The notes under the pieces: generated by a model
Database searches by the model: none
What the model saw: the letters and a program-made list of their open reading frames with translations, nothing else
Told to the model about the DNA's origin: nothing
Shown here: positions 8,006 to 16,227 of the stretch, one piece after another
Numbering within the stretch: the first letter of the stretch is position 1
How the letters are laid out: the number at the start of each line of letters is the position of its first letter
Translations under genes and position numbers: made by a program
Assembly (NCBI RefSeq): GCF_019104745.1
Contig: NZ_JAHRWL010000002.1
Location: 570,076-634,075, forward strand
DNA length: 64,000 nucleotides
Direction: 5' to 3'
Origin: Thalassococcus arenae
GTDB taxonomy: Bacteria > Pseudomonadota > Alphaproteobacteria > Rhodobacterales > Rhodobacteraceae

Positions 8006-9423
8006 GCGCGGGCCTCCTGTTCCGTTGCGCTGCCGCTTTCAGGCGGCAGCAGATGCGTCAGCGGCACCTGCGCCTCGATCACCGTGCCGGACCGCGTGCT
8101 CAGCACGCGCAGCGTGCCGCCCAGCTGATCCATCCGTTCCTGCATGTTGCGCAACCCGATTCCCGAAACCGGCCCGCCGCCGGAGCGGGTCAGCCCGGTG
8201 CCGTTGTCCGCAACCCGCAGCGTCGCCCCGGAGCGGTGGCCGCGCAGGTCGACCACCACGCGGCTGGCGCCGGAGTGGCGTTCGACATTGGTCAGTGCCT
8301 CTTGCGCGATGCGGTAAAGCGCGATCTTGGCGTCCTGGTCAAGCCGGTTGCGGAACACGACGGTGTCGAACTGCGTCTCGATTCCGGTCCGAGCGCGGAA
8401 ATCGTCGGTCAGCGCCTTGACGGCCGGGCCCAGGCCCAGATCGTCCAGCACGCCGGGACGCAGGTCGCGGCTGATGCGGCGCACCTCGCCGATCGCTTCG
8501 CCGAGGTGGTCGATGCCCTTTTCCAACGTCTCGCCGGCGCGGTTATCGCCATTGGCCAATCGCCGCCGCGTGACGTCCAGCGCGAATTTCACACCGACAA
8601 GGATCTGGCTGATCCCGTCGTGCAATTCACGCGCCACGCGCCCGCGTTCCTCTTCCTGGGCGTCGAAGACGCGCTGTGTCAGTTCCTTGAGCTTGGCATC
8701 GGCCAGCCGCCGTTCGCGGATGTTCAGAAAAATGCCGGACAGGAAAACCGCCAGCAGCGCGGCCAGGGTGATTCCGCCGATATACAGGAACGTGCGCCGG
8801 ACGCGTGCTTCGACTTCGGCGCGCGCCGCGGCGACGGTGTCGAGCACGTCATCGATGAAGACGCCGGTCCCGACCGCCCATCGCCACGAGGGCAGGGACG
8901 AGACATAGGTAATCATCCGCGCCTCTTCGCCGGTCGAAGGCTTGGGCCACAGGTGTTCGACATAGCCCGCGCCCTGGCGCGCGGTTTCGATGAACTCGGC
9001 GACGACCGGCGTGCCTTCGCTGTCGGTCAGGTCGATCCAGTTCTGGTTGATCAGCGCGGTCTGACGCGGCGACACCAGGTTGTTGCCTTCGTAATCATAG
9101 ACAAAGAAGAAACCCTCTTCGCCGTAGATCATCGCTGCGAAGATCTGCATCACCTGCGCCTTCGCCTCTTCGTCGTCGGGCGCGGCCGAACCATAGACGA
9201 AATAGAAGCCGTTGCGCGCTTGCGTGACGTAGTTGCGCAGTTCCTGTTTCTTGGCCTCGATCAACTGTGTCTCGAGGCTGCGGATCTCGCGTTCGGCCAG
9301 GGCCCGTGACTGGTAGGCGACCAGGATCGCGATGGCGCAGGCGGCGAACACAAGTGGCAACGAGGCCAGAAGAAACAGCTTCTGGCCGTAGCTGAGACGC
9401 AAACGGTTGATCGATCCTCCCAT
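8002..9423 (-). CDS. Cache-domain sensor histidine kinase (NarX/LiaS-type core)
   Basis: A 473-residue membrane kinase. Residues ~13-33 form the first membrane helix, followed by a ~150-residue periplasmic single-Cache domain (containing GEEGFFFVYDYEGNNLVSPR and WAVGTGVFIDDV), a second helix near residues 200-220, then a HisKA_3 dimerisation domain with phosphoacceptor His in RVARELHDGISQ (~residue 266) and a HATPase domain (ALTNVERHS N-box, VADNGTGL G1-box, GIGLRNMQERM). Cache domains of this class usually bind small organic acids. It is coupled by a four-base overlap to the response regulator downstream. The ligand is not known. Confidence 0.93.
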   Translation of the reverse strand: MGGSINRLRLSYGQKLFLLASLPLVFAACAIAILVAYQSRALAEREIRSLETQLIEAKKQELRNYVTQARNGFYFVYGSAAPDDEEAKAQVMQIFAAMIYGEEGFFFVYDYEGNNLVSPRQTALINQNWIDLTDSEGTPVVAEFIETARQGAGYVEHLWPKPSTGEEARMITYVSSLPSWRWAVGTGVFIDDVLDTVAAARAEVEARVRRTFLYIGGITLAALLAVFLSGIFLNIRERRLADAKLKELTQRVFDAQEEERGRVARELHDGISQILVGVKFALDVTRRRLANGDNRAGETLEKGIDHLGEAIGEVRRISRDLRPGVLDDLGLGPAVKALTDDFRARTGIETQFDTVVFRNRLDQDAKIALYRIAQEALTNVERHSGASRVVVDLRGHRSGATLRVADNGTGLTRSGGGPVSGIGLRNMQERMDQLGGTLRVLSTRSGTVIEAQVPLTHLLPPESGSATEQEARA

Positions 9424-9467
9424 GCGCGCATGAAATCAGGTTCCGCAACTGCGGAAAAGCCCCGTTC

Positions 9468-9707
9468 TCAGCGCGTCGCCGCACCGCCAAGCAGGGCCGC
9501 CAGTGCCACGATATGGATCAGGATCAACGCGCGGTCGCGCCAGGCCAGTCCGACGATGGCCCAACCGACCACGCCCAGCAGAAAAAAGGGCAGTGCCCAG
9601 GCCGCCCATCCCAGGCCGGTCGCGCCGTAGCCCAGGATCTGCGAGATCGAGGCGACCCATTTCAGAATGTCGATGCGTGCCGGGCGCGTCAGGGTTTCAG
9701 ACAGCAC
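9468..9707 (-). CDS. small two-helix membrane protein
   Basis: A 79-residue protein with two or three hydrophobic segments (WVASISQILGYGATGLGWAA, LPFFLLGVVGWAIVGLAW and ALILIHIVALAALLGG). It overlaps the end of the SDR gene by 11 bases on the same strand, so it is probably translated by coupling to it. It may belong to one of the small DUF families common in Rhodobacterales, but I cannot name it with confidence. A role linked to the SDR is possible from position only. Confidence 0.65.
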   Translation of the reverse strand: MLSETLTRPARIDILKWVASISQILGYGATGLGWAAWALPFFLLGVVGWAIVGLAWRDRALILIHIVALAALLGGAATR

Positions 9708-10401
9708 GGGTCAACCCGCCATCGATCCGCAGGTTCTGCCCGGTCATGTAGGCGCCATCGTCCGAAGCCAGCCAGGCGATCAGCGACGATACCTCTGCGA
9801 CCGTTCCATACCGGCCCATCGGGATGCGGGCGCGGCGGTCTTCGGTTTCGGGCAGGCTGTCGATGAAGCCGGGGCAGACATTGTTCATGCGGATGCCGTC
9901 CGCGGCGTGCCTGTCGGCGAAAAGCTTGGTGAAAGCGGCCAGACCCGCGCGGAACACGCCCGAGGTCGGGAACAGCGGGTCCGGTTCGAAAGTCGCGAAG
10001 GTCGAGATGTTGACGATGCTGCCACCGCCCTGCGCCTGCATCAGCGGGGTGACAAGGCGCACGGGGCGGATCACGTTCATCAGGTAGACCTCCATCCCCC
10101 GATGCCAGTCGTCGTCGGAAATTTCGAGCACCGGACCCTTGGGGCCGTGGCCGGCCGAATTGACCAGCACATCGACCCGGCCCCAACGCGTCTTGGCGCC
10201 ATCCACCAGCGCTTGCAACGCCTGCGGATCGAGGTTGGAACCGGTCACGCCGAAGCCACCCAGTTCCTTGCCCAGAGCCTCGCCCTTGCCGGACGAAGAC
10301 AGGATGCCGACGCGAAAGCCGTCTTTGGCCAGCCGCTGCGCAGCGGCGGCGCCCATTCCCGATCCCCCTGCCGTGACCAGGGCCACCTTTTCCGACGCCA
10401 T
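9697..10401 (-). CDS. SDR-family protein lacking the catalytic Tyr-Lys pair
   Basis: A 234-residue Rossmann-fold protein of the short-chain dehydrogenase family: nucleotide-binding glycines in TAGGSGMGAA near residue 10, the NSAG motif (VDVLVNSAGHGPKG), and the C-terminal GQNLRIDGG. Where active SDRs carry YxxxK about 13 residues after the catalytic Ser, this one reads FPTSGVFRAGLAAF, so the Tyr and Lys are absent. It may be non-enzymatic, use another mechanism, or act as a regulator. GGGGAA lies before the start. It is divergent from a LysR gene with an inverted repeat between them, which suggests the LysR protein controls it. Confidence 0.85.
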   Translation of the reverse strand: MASEKVALVTAGGSGMGAAAAQRLAKDGFRVGILSSSGKGEALGKELGGFGVTGSNLDPQALQALVDGAKTRWGRVDVLVNSAGHGPKGPVLEISDDDWHRGMEVYLMNVIRPVRLVTPLMQAQGGGSIVNISTFATFEPDPLFPTSGVFRAGLAAFTKLFADRHAADGIRMNNVCPGFIDSLPETEDRRARIPMGRYGTVAEVSSLIAWLASDDGAYMTGQNLRIDGGLTRAV

Positions 10402-10437
10402 GACATTCCCCTATTTCTGTATGCGGTGATGAATTCT

Positions 10438-10457
10438 ATTGCTAATGCATCTGCAAT
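10438..10457. promoter_or_regulatory. inverted repeat between divergent SDR and LysR genes
   Basis: ATTGC-N10-GCAAT is a perfect dyad with the outer T-N-A spacing expected for a LysR-type operator. It lies in the 102-base region between the SDR start (10401) and the LysR start (10504), the classical position for a LysR regulator acting on a divergent gene and on itself. Confidence 0.55.
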
Positions 10458-10503
10458 AACAAAAAAACAGCAGATCTATTCGCAACTTGCAGTAGGAAAA
10501 CTA

Positions 10504-11379
10504 TTGACTGATCACGACTTGCCTCCGCTCAACAGCCTGCGGGCTTTCGATGCCGCGGGACGCCATCTGAGCTTTGCCCGGGCCGCGCAGGACTTGCGCG
10601 TCACGCAGGGCGCGGTGGCGCAGCAGGTGCGCGGGCTCGAGGCACGTCTGGGGGTCGCGCTGTTCGAACGCCATGCCAGGGGGCTGCGCCTGACCGAAGC
10701 GGGCCGCGCCTATCACCGCGAGGTGGCCGACGCCTTCGCCCGACTGACAAGTGCGACCGCGGCCTTGCGGACTGCGCCCAACCGCGTCACGGTCAGCGTG
10801 ACACCGACATTCGCATCGAAATGGCTGATCCCGGCGCTTGGCCGGTTTCCCGGCGAGACCGGCATCGACCTGCGCGTTCTGGCGACGGAAAGCGTGGCAC
10901 GCTTCGCCGAAGACGGGGTGGACATTGCCGTGCGCCAGGGAAACCCGCCGTTCGGGCCCGGGCTCGAGGCGGTGCGCCTGTTCCGGCAAAGGGTCGTCGC
11001 GGTCGCCGCTCCGGGTCTGTTGCGGGTCGGCGATGGCGGCGCCGATGCACTGGCGCGGGCCGTGTTGTTGCGGGACGCGCATGATCTTTGGCCCGAGTTT
11101 TTCCGCGTGGTCCTGGCGCGACCCGCACCGGTGGCCAACGGTCCACGGTTCAATCAGACCACGCTGGCCATCGACGCGGCATTGTCCGGGCAGGGTGTCG
11201 CGCTGGCCAGCGCGTTCTTGATCGAATCCGATCTGGCGGCCGGCCGGCTCGAGCAGGTCGTGCCCGGCGCGTTCGAAGCGGGGCGCGACTTTCATGTCGT
11301 CGCGCCGTCCGGGCCGCGTCGGGGTCCGGTCGCGACGGTTTTCGACTGGCTTCTGTCGCAGGGCGAATCCGGGAACTGA
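10504..11379 (+). CDS. LysR-family transcriptional regulator
   Basis: A 291-residue regulator. Residues ~5-63 form the winged helix (PLNSLRAFDAAGRHLSFARA, then AQDLRVTQGAVAQQVRGLE), of the GcvA subtype judging by the LNSLRAF opening and the later TPTFASKWLIPAL. Residues ~90-285 are the substrate-binding effector domain. I place the start at TTG 10504, preceded by TAGGAAA; an in-frame ATG at 10429 has no ribosome binding site and would put the likely operator inside the gene. It is divergent from the SDR gene. A lac-like palindrome follows its stop. Confidence 0.9.
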   Translation: MTDHDLPPLNSLRAFDAAGRHLSFARAAQDLRVTQGAVAQQVRGLEARLGVALFERHARGLRLTEAGRAYHREVADAFARLTSATAALRTAPNRVTVSVTPTFASKWLIPALGRFPGETGIDLRVLATESVARFAEDGVDIAVRQGNPPFGPGLEAVRLFRQRVVAVAAPGLLRVGDGGADALARAVLLRDAHDLWPEFFRVVLARPAPVANGPRFNQTTLAIDAALSGQGVALASAFLIESDLAAGRLEQVVPGAFEAGRDFHVVAPSGPRRGPVATVFDWLLSQGESGN

Positions 11380-11418
11380 CCGATTCGCGGGCATCCGTTC
11401 AACGGCGTTCGATCGATT

Positions 11419-11442
11419 CGGACTGTGAGCGCTCACAGTCCG
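11419..11442. promoter_or_regulatory. 24-bp perfect palindrome, LacI-like operator
   Basis: A perfect palindrome centred on GAGCGCTC whose inner 14 bases read TGTGAGCGCTCACA, the core of the ideal LacI-type operator. It lies 40 bases after the LysR stop and about 150 bases before the TRAP binding-protein gene, so it most likely regulates the TRAP operon. No U-tract follows, arguing against a terminator. No lacI-family gene is in the window. Confidence 0.65.
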
Positions 11443-11593
11443 GGCAATCGGCCCGTTATTGGTCAATTTTCCTGCCCAACTCCGTAGTGCTGGGTATTCC
11501 CCGACGGCAATGACATGCCTAATGTGCCGGCACTTCACCGATCCGCGCGGGGCGAGGGGCCTTTGCGCACATCACCAATTGGGAGGATTATCT

Positions 11594-12673
11594 ATGGATC
11601 GTCGTTCATTCTTGCGTGCATCGACCGTCGGCGCCGCCGCGACCACGCTGGCCGCCCCGGCCATCGCCGGCAGCCATGCACGCACGTTGACCATGGTCAC
11701 CTCGTGGCCGCGCGGCTTTGCCGTGCTCGACGACGCCGCGACCTATTTCGAGACCATGGTGCGCGAATTGTCGGACGGCTCGCTGGTCATCGACAAGAAG
11801 GCGCCGGGCGAACTGGTGGGCGCGTTCGAAGTGTTCGACGCCGTTTCCTCGGGTCAGGCGGACCTGTATCACTCGGCCGATTACTATTTCATCGGCCAGC
11901 ACCCGGGCTATGCGTATTTCACCGCCGTGCCGTTCGGCGGCACCGCGCAGGAAGTCACCAACTGGTACTATCACGGCGGCGGCGAGCAGCTGCACGACGA
12001 GCTGGGCCAGATCTTCAACCTCAAGGGCCTGCTGGCGGGCAACTCGGGTTCGCAGTCGGGTGGCTGGTTCCGCAAGGAAATCACCTCGGCCGATGACTTC
12101 AACGGCCTGAAGTTCCGGATGCCGGGCCTGGGCGGTCAGGTGCTGGGCAAGATGGGCGCGAGCGTCCAGAACATTCCCGGCGGCGAACTGTACCAGGCGC
12201 TGTCCTCGGGCGCGCTGGACGGCCTCGAGTGGGTCGGCCCGATGGCCGACGAACGCGCTGGCTTCCAGGAAGTGGCCAAGGTCTACTACACCGCCGGTTT
12301 CCACGAGCCGGGCTCGGCACTGGCCGCGTCGGTCAACCTGGACGTCTGGAACGAACTGAGCGACGCCCACAAGGCGATCCTGCGCTACGCGTCGATGGCC
12401 ACCACGCATCTGCAGCTGGCCGAGACGCTGGCCAACAACGGTGCCGCACTGGCCCGCCTGCAGGCGCAGGGCGTCAAGACGCTGCAATTCTCGGACGACG
12501 TCTGGGATGCCTTCGGCGCGGCCTCGAAAGAGGTCATGGACGAGAACATGGGCGACGAGCTGTTCGCCAAGATCCGTGCGTCGTTCGAAGCCTCGCTGGC
12601 CCAGTCGTCGAGCTGGATCCAGAAGTCGGACGGCTACTATGTCGAACAGCGCGTGCGCGTGCTGGGCGGCTGA
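11594..12673 (+). CDS. TRAP transporter substrate-binding protein, TakP-like
   Basis: Periplasmic solute receptor (P subunit, 359 residues) of a tripartite ATP-independent transporter. The N-terminus is a Tat-type signal (MDRRSFLRASTVGAAATTLAAPAIAG cut to RRSFLRA plus hydrophobic run), unusual in that most export partners use Sec. The body matches the 2-oxoacid-binding TakP group: ADYYFIGQHPGYAYFTAVPFG, the conserved arginine region NGLKFRMPG, and LDGLEWVGP. A 2-oxo acid such as pyruvate is therefore a reasonable but unproven substrate. The start at 11594 has GGGAGGA upstream. The Q and M permease genes follow after an intercistronic terminator, which should keep the binding protein in excess. 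Confidence 0.92.
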   Translation: MDRRSFLRASTVGAAATTLAAPAIAGSHARTLTMVTSWPRGFAVLDDAATYFETMVRELSDGSLVIDKKAPGELVGAFEVFDAVSSGQADLYHSADYYFIGQHPGYAYFTAVPFGGTAQEVTNWYYHGGGEQLHDELGQIFNLKGLLAGNSGSQSGGWFRKEITSADDFNGLKFRMPGLGGQVLGKMGASVQNIPGGELYQALSSGALDGLEWVGPMADERAGFQEVAKVYYTAGFHEPGSALAASVNLDVWNELSDAHKAILRYASMATTHLQLAETLANNGAALARLQAQGVKTLQFSDDVWDAFGAASKEVMDENMGDELFAKIRASFEASLAQSSSWIQKSDGYYVEQRVRVLGG

Positions 12674-12698
12674 TCGGCCATCGTCGAAACACCGGAGA

Positions 12699-12723
12699 GG
12701 CCCCTTTTCGCAAGGGGCCTTTT
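12699..12723 (+). terminator. intercistronic terminator after the binding-protein gene
   Basis: An 8-base stem (GGCCCCTT 12699-12706 with AAGGGGCC 12712-12719) followed by TTTT. Partial termination here would explain higher dosage of the binding protein than of the two permease subunits. Confidence 0.8.
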
Positions 12724-12789
12724 CGCGAACCCGGGTCCGGCCCGGGTTCTACCGAGCAGCCCGGTCCGGGCTAGATCACGGGGGATAGC

Positions 12790-13716
12790 ATGGAAGAGAC
12801 AAGCGCTTCGGGCATCGGCGCTTTGGGCGATGGCATTGTCTGGGTGATCCAGAACATCGCCTTGGCGTTCTACAATTTCGGCTATGCCGTGACCCATCCC
12901 GGTCTCTGGCTCGACTGGAGCGACAAGGAAGCGATCATGCGGTTCGTCTACTACGGCGGATCGGTCGAATTCTTCTTCGTGTGCTTCACCTTCTTCCTGG
13001 TGTTGTTCGGCATCGGCCTATGGCGCAACGCGGTCCTGTGGGGCGCGGTGCGCGTGATGGAAGGGATGGCCAACACAATCGGCCGTTTCGCCGCCTGGGC
13101 GGGCCTGCTCATGGTGTTGCAACAGGTCGTCATCGTCTTCATGCAGCGGATCTTTACCCGGCCCGACATCTCGATCGGTTTCGGTATCCCGCTGCAATTC
13201 GACATCTCGTGGTTCGCCGAAGAATTGAAGCTTTACAACGCCATCGTGGTGACCCTGTGCCTGACCTATACCTTCGTGCAGGGTGGGCACGTGCGGGTCG
13301 ACCTGGTCTATTCCGCCGTCAGCTTCCGGGCCAAGCGGGTCATCGACATGGTCGGCTCGATGCTGTTCATGCTGCCGATGGCCGTGATGTTGTGGCTCTA
13401 TTCGTGGTTCTTCATGTGGCGCCACCTGATCGTTCCGAACCCGTCGGCCTCCGACCAGCTCGACCGCCTGTTGCTGAAGTCGCGGGCGCTGCGCTGGAAC
13501 ATCGAGACCATCGGGTTCAGCCCCAACGGCTTCACCGCCTATTTCCTCTTCAAGATCCTGATCGTGGTGATGATCGGCATGATCTTCATCCACGCATGGG
13601 CCTTCTTCTTCCGGTCGTATCTCGAATGGAAGGAAGGCGAGGAAAGCGCGGGCAAATACTTCGACAAGGACGTGCTCGAGGCGGGCGAAGAGCCCTACGA
13701 CCACGCGGAATTCTGA
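12790..13716 (+). CDS. TRAP transporter small permease (DctQ-type), extended
   Basis: Q subunit of the TRAP transporter, 308 residues against a usual 160-200. It forms the helical scaffold of the QM membrane complex. Four or more membrane helices are visible (VEFFFVCFTFFLVLFGIGLW near residue 60, AGLLMVLQQVVIVFMQ ~115, MVGSMLFMLPMAVMLWLYSW ~195 and ILIVVMIGMIFIHAWAFFF ~265). The N-terminal ~45 residues and a cytoplasmic loop account for the extra length. It lies 12 bases before the M-subunit gene, with which it must be co-translated. Confidence 0.9.
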   Translation: MEETSASGIGALGDGIVWVIQNIALAFYNFGYAVTHPGLWLDWSDKEAIMRFVYYGGSVEFFFVCFTFFLVLFGIGLWRNAVLWGAVRVMEGMANTIGRFAAWAGLLMVLQQVVIVFMQRIFTRPDISIGFGIPLQFDISWFAEELKLYNAIVVTLCLTYTFVQGGHVRVDLVYSAVSFRAKRVIDMVGSMLFMLPMAVMLWLYSWFFMWRHLIVPNPSASDQLDRLLLKSRALRWNIETIGFSPNGFTAYFLFKILIVVMIGMIFIHAWAFFFRSYLEWKEGEESAGKYFDKDVLEAGEEPYDHAEF

Positions 13717-13728
13717 GGGGACAGGCAG

Positions 13729-16083
13729 ATGTTGTTTGGATTGGATGGCGTCGAGGTCGGCCTCATCATCGTCTTTCTGACGTTGTTTTCGGCGATCCTG
13801 TCGGGCTTTCCGGTGGCCTTCGCCATCGGTGGCGCGGGGGTCATTTCCTTCGGGATCATCGCGGCGCTGGACAGTGCGGGTCTTCTGATCCACCAGGCCA
13901 TCGATACCGGATCGCAGGCTTATCAGGCTGTGGTCGCGGGCGGGCTGCATCCCGAGAAGATCTCGATCTTCACACACCCGGACCTGCCACGCATCGCCGA
14001 GCCGGTCTTCCCCCAGGGCTGGGAGATCGCGCTTGACCGCAACGTGTCCTTCATCGTCAACCGCATCAACGAACGCGTCATCGCGGGCCAGTCGATCGAG
14101 ACGCTTCTGGCGGTTCTGATGTTCGTGCTGATGGGCATCGTGCTGGAACGCTCCAAGATCGCCGACGATCTGCTGACCACCATGGCGCGTGTCTTCGGCC
14201 CGCTGCCGGGTGGTCTGGCCGTGTCGATCGTCGTCGTCGGCGCCTTTCTGGCCGCATCGACCGGGATCGTCGGCGCCACCGTGGTGACGATGGGCCTGCT
14301 CGCGCTGCCGACGATGTTGCGTAACAACTATTCCCCCGAACTGGCGACGGGCGTCATCGCGGCGTCCGGCACGCTGGGCCAGATCATTCCGCCCTCGATC
14401 GTGATCGTCCTGCTGGGCACGCTGGCCGGTGACCTGTATTCCGCCGCGCAAGAGAACCGCGCGACCGAGGCGGGTTGCACCGACGCGCTGACCTATCTGG
14501 GCGAACCGGCGGTCCTGTCGGTGGGCACGCTGTTCCAGGCGGCTTTGCTGCCCGGCATCCTGCTGGCTTTCCTGTACGGCGCCTATGCCTTCGGCTTTGC
14601 CATGCTGAACCCCTCCAAGGCGCCGGCCGTCGAACTGGGTGGCAGCCGCGGCGAAGTGGTCACCCGCGGCGAGGCCTTCACCTGGTATCTCGGCGTTCCG
14701 GTCGGCCTGATCGCGGGCACGATGCTGCTGGCCCAGGTCGGACTGGTGGGCTCGCAGTCGACGCAGGTCGACAGCTTTACCGATATCGGTCAGGCCGCAT
14801 CGCTGCGCACCAATGTCTCCGAGCAGTGCCAGGCCGCGATGATCGAACTGCACGGGCAAGAGGCCTGGGACGAGGCCATCGCCCAACAGAAGGCCATCGA
14901 CGACTCGGGTGGCGTCCAGCAATCGCGGCGCCTGAGCCCCGAGGAAATCGAGGCCCTGAAGATCGAGAAGGCCGCCAATGCCGCACCCATCGGCACCGGT
15001 ATCTCCATCCTGACGGTCATGCTGGGCCTGATCCTTGCCTTCGCGCGCGGCGTGTCGCCGTCCGCAGATCCGCGTCCGCTGCTGATCGGCGCGGGCGGGC
15101 TGGCGCTCGGCTTGCTGGTGGACATCCTGCTGATCCGGCCGACAACGTCGTCGGGCGTCACGGTGCTGCTGATGCTGATCCCCTGGGCCATCGCGGTCTA
15201 CGGCTGTGCCCATGCCTTCAGGCGGCTCAGCAAGAACGAGTTGTTGCGCGTGGTCTTCCCACCGCTGGTTCTGATCGTCGCCGTGCTGGGGTCGATCCTG
15301 GGCGGTATCACCAACCCGACACCTGCTGCCGCTCTGGGTGCGGCTGGCGCGATCATGTTGGCGGCCTACCGCAAGCTGTCGGATGACGATCGCAATCCCA
15401 AGGTCATCATCTGGTCGACGCTGGCGGTCGTGGTGATGATCCTGATCGGGGTGAATTTCGATCTGCGGATCAATGCCGAAACGGTCACGGTGGAAACCTG
15501 GATCGCCTTCATCTTCGCCTATGCGGCCTATCTCTATGCGCTGTTCGGGCTGCTGTTCAGCTGCTGGATCCTGTTCAAGGCCGGGGTCTTGAGCCCCGCC
15601 GTGCGCGAGACCGCCAAGGTGACCAGCATGGTGTTCACCATTCTGATCGCCTCGCAATTGCTGAACCTGGTGGTGATCTCGTTCGGGGGCGAACACTATA
15701 TCCAGGACTTCCTCAAGAGTTTCGAGGAGGAATGGGTCGCCTTCCTGGTGGTCATGCTGGTGCTGTTCATCCTGGGCTTCGTGCTGGACTTCCTCGAGAT
15801 CATCTACATCGTGGTGCCAATCGTCGGGCCGGTGATCTATGGCGGGTCGTTCGATCCGAAATGGGTGACGATCATGATCGCGGTCAACCTGCAGACCTCG
15901 TTCCTGACCCCGCCTTTCGGTTTCGCGTTGTTCTACCTGCGCGGGGTGGCGCCGAAAGAGGTCACGACCGGCCATATCTACCGCGGCGTGATCCCCTTCG
16001 TGCTGATCCAGGTCGTGGGCCTGGCGATCCTGTGGTATTTCCCGGATATCGTCACCATCGTGCCCGACCTGATCCCGAACTGA
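13729..16083 (+). CDS. TRAP transporter large permease (DctM-type), oversized
   Basis: M subunit of the TRAP transporter, which carries the sodium-coupled transport pathway. At 784 residues it is nearly twice the usual ~430. The conserved DctM parts are at the start (LSGFPVAFAIGGAGVISFGI, residues ~24-45), then MGIVLERSKIADDLLTTMAR and AASGTLGQIIPPSIVIVLLG, and at the end (NLQTSFLTPPFGFALFYLRG, residues ~722-741). Residues ~250-600 are an inserted region with several extra membrane helices and a charged soluble loop around residues 345-415. Extended M subunits occur in the group annotated for mannitol, chloroaromatic or 2-oxoacid transport. A strong terminator follows. Confidence 0.92.
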   Translation: MLFGLDGVEVGLIIVFLTLFSAILSGFPVAFAIGGAGVISFGIIAALDSAGLLIHQAIDTGSQAYQAVVAGGLHPEKISIFTHPDLPRIAEPVFPQGWEIALDRNVSFIVNRINERVIAGQSIETLLAVLMFVLMGIVLERSKIADDLLTTMARVFGPLPGGLAVSIVVVGAFLAASTGIVGATVVTMGLLALPTMLRNNYSPELATGVIAASGTLGQIIPPSIVIVLLGTLAGDLYSAAQENRATEAGCTDALTYLGEPAVLSVGTLFQAALLPGILLAFLYGAYAFGFAMLNPSKAPAVELGGSRGEVVTRGEAFTWYLGVPVGLIAGTMLLAQVGLVGSQSTQVDSFTDIGQAASLRTNVSEQCQAAMIELHGQEAWDEAIAQQKAIDDSGGVQQSRRLSPEEIEALKIEKAANAAPIGTGISILTVMLGLILAFARGVSPSADPRPLLIGAGGLALGLLVDILLIRPTTSSGVTVLLMLIPWAIAVYGCAHAFRRLSKNELLRVVFPPLVLIVAVLGSILGGITNPTPAAALGAAGAIMLAAYRKLSDDDRNPKVIIWSTLAVVVMILIGVNFDLRINAETVTVETWIAFIFAYAAYLYALFGLLFSCWILFKAGVLSPAVRETAKVTSMVFTILIASQLLNLVVISFGGEHYIQDFLKSFEEEWVAFLVVMLVLFILGFVLDFLEIIYIVVPIVGPVIYGGSFDPKWVTIMIAVNLQTSFLTPPFGFALFYLRGVAPKEVTTGHIYRGVIPFVLIQVVGLAILWYFPDIVTIVPDLIPN

Positions 16084-16105
16084 TCGGGCCGCGCGATCCA
16101 AAGGA

Positions 16106-16137
16106 AAAGGCCGCCCGTTCGGGCGGCCTTTGCTTTT
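16106..16137 (+). terminator. intrinsic terminator of the TRAP operon
   Basis: A 12-base stem (16106-16117 with 16120-16131, core GGCCGCCCG) with a tight loop, followed by TTTGCTTTTT. Confidence 0.9.
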
Positions 16138-16142
16138 TCGGT

Positions 16143-16210
16143 GTCAGGGGGCTCTGCCCCCGTCGCCGCAAGCGGCGACGCCCCCGGGATATTTTCGAAC
16201 CAGAGAAGAC
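16143..16210 (+). repeat. dispersed hairpin-plus-box repeat, copy 2
   Basis: Two hairpins (GGGGGC-TCT-GCCCCC at 16147-16161 and a 9-base stem at 16161-16180) are followed by CCCCCGGGATATTTTCGAAC and CAGAGAAG. Same layout as the copies at 4392 and 46169. It lies between the convergent TRAP and bpt genes. Confidence 0.75.
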
Positions 16211-16227
16211 GGGCAGGGTGGGAAAGG

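Noticed and set aside
11419-11442. Intrinsic terminator for the LysR gene
   Set aside because: The palindrome has no loop and no following U-tract; an operator fits better.
13018-16101. Long minus-strand open frame of over 1000 residues opposite the TRAP Q and M genes
   Set aside because: Product is a low-complexity Gln/Arg/Asp/His-rich string typical of an antisense frame to a membrane protein in high-GC DNA; no start signal or domain.
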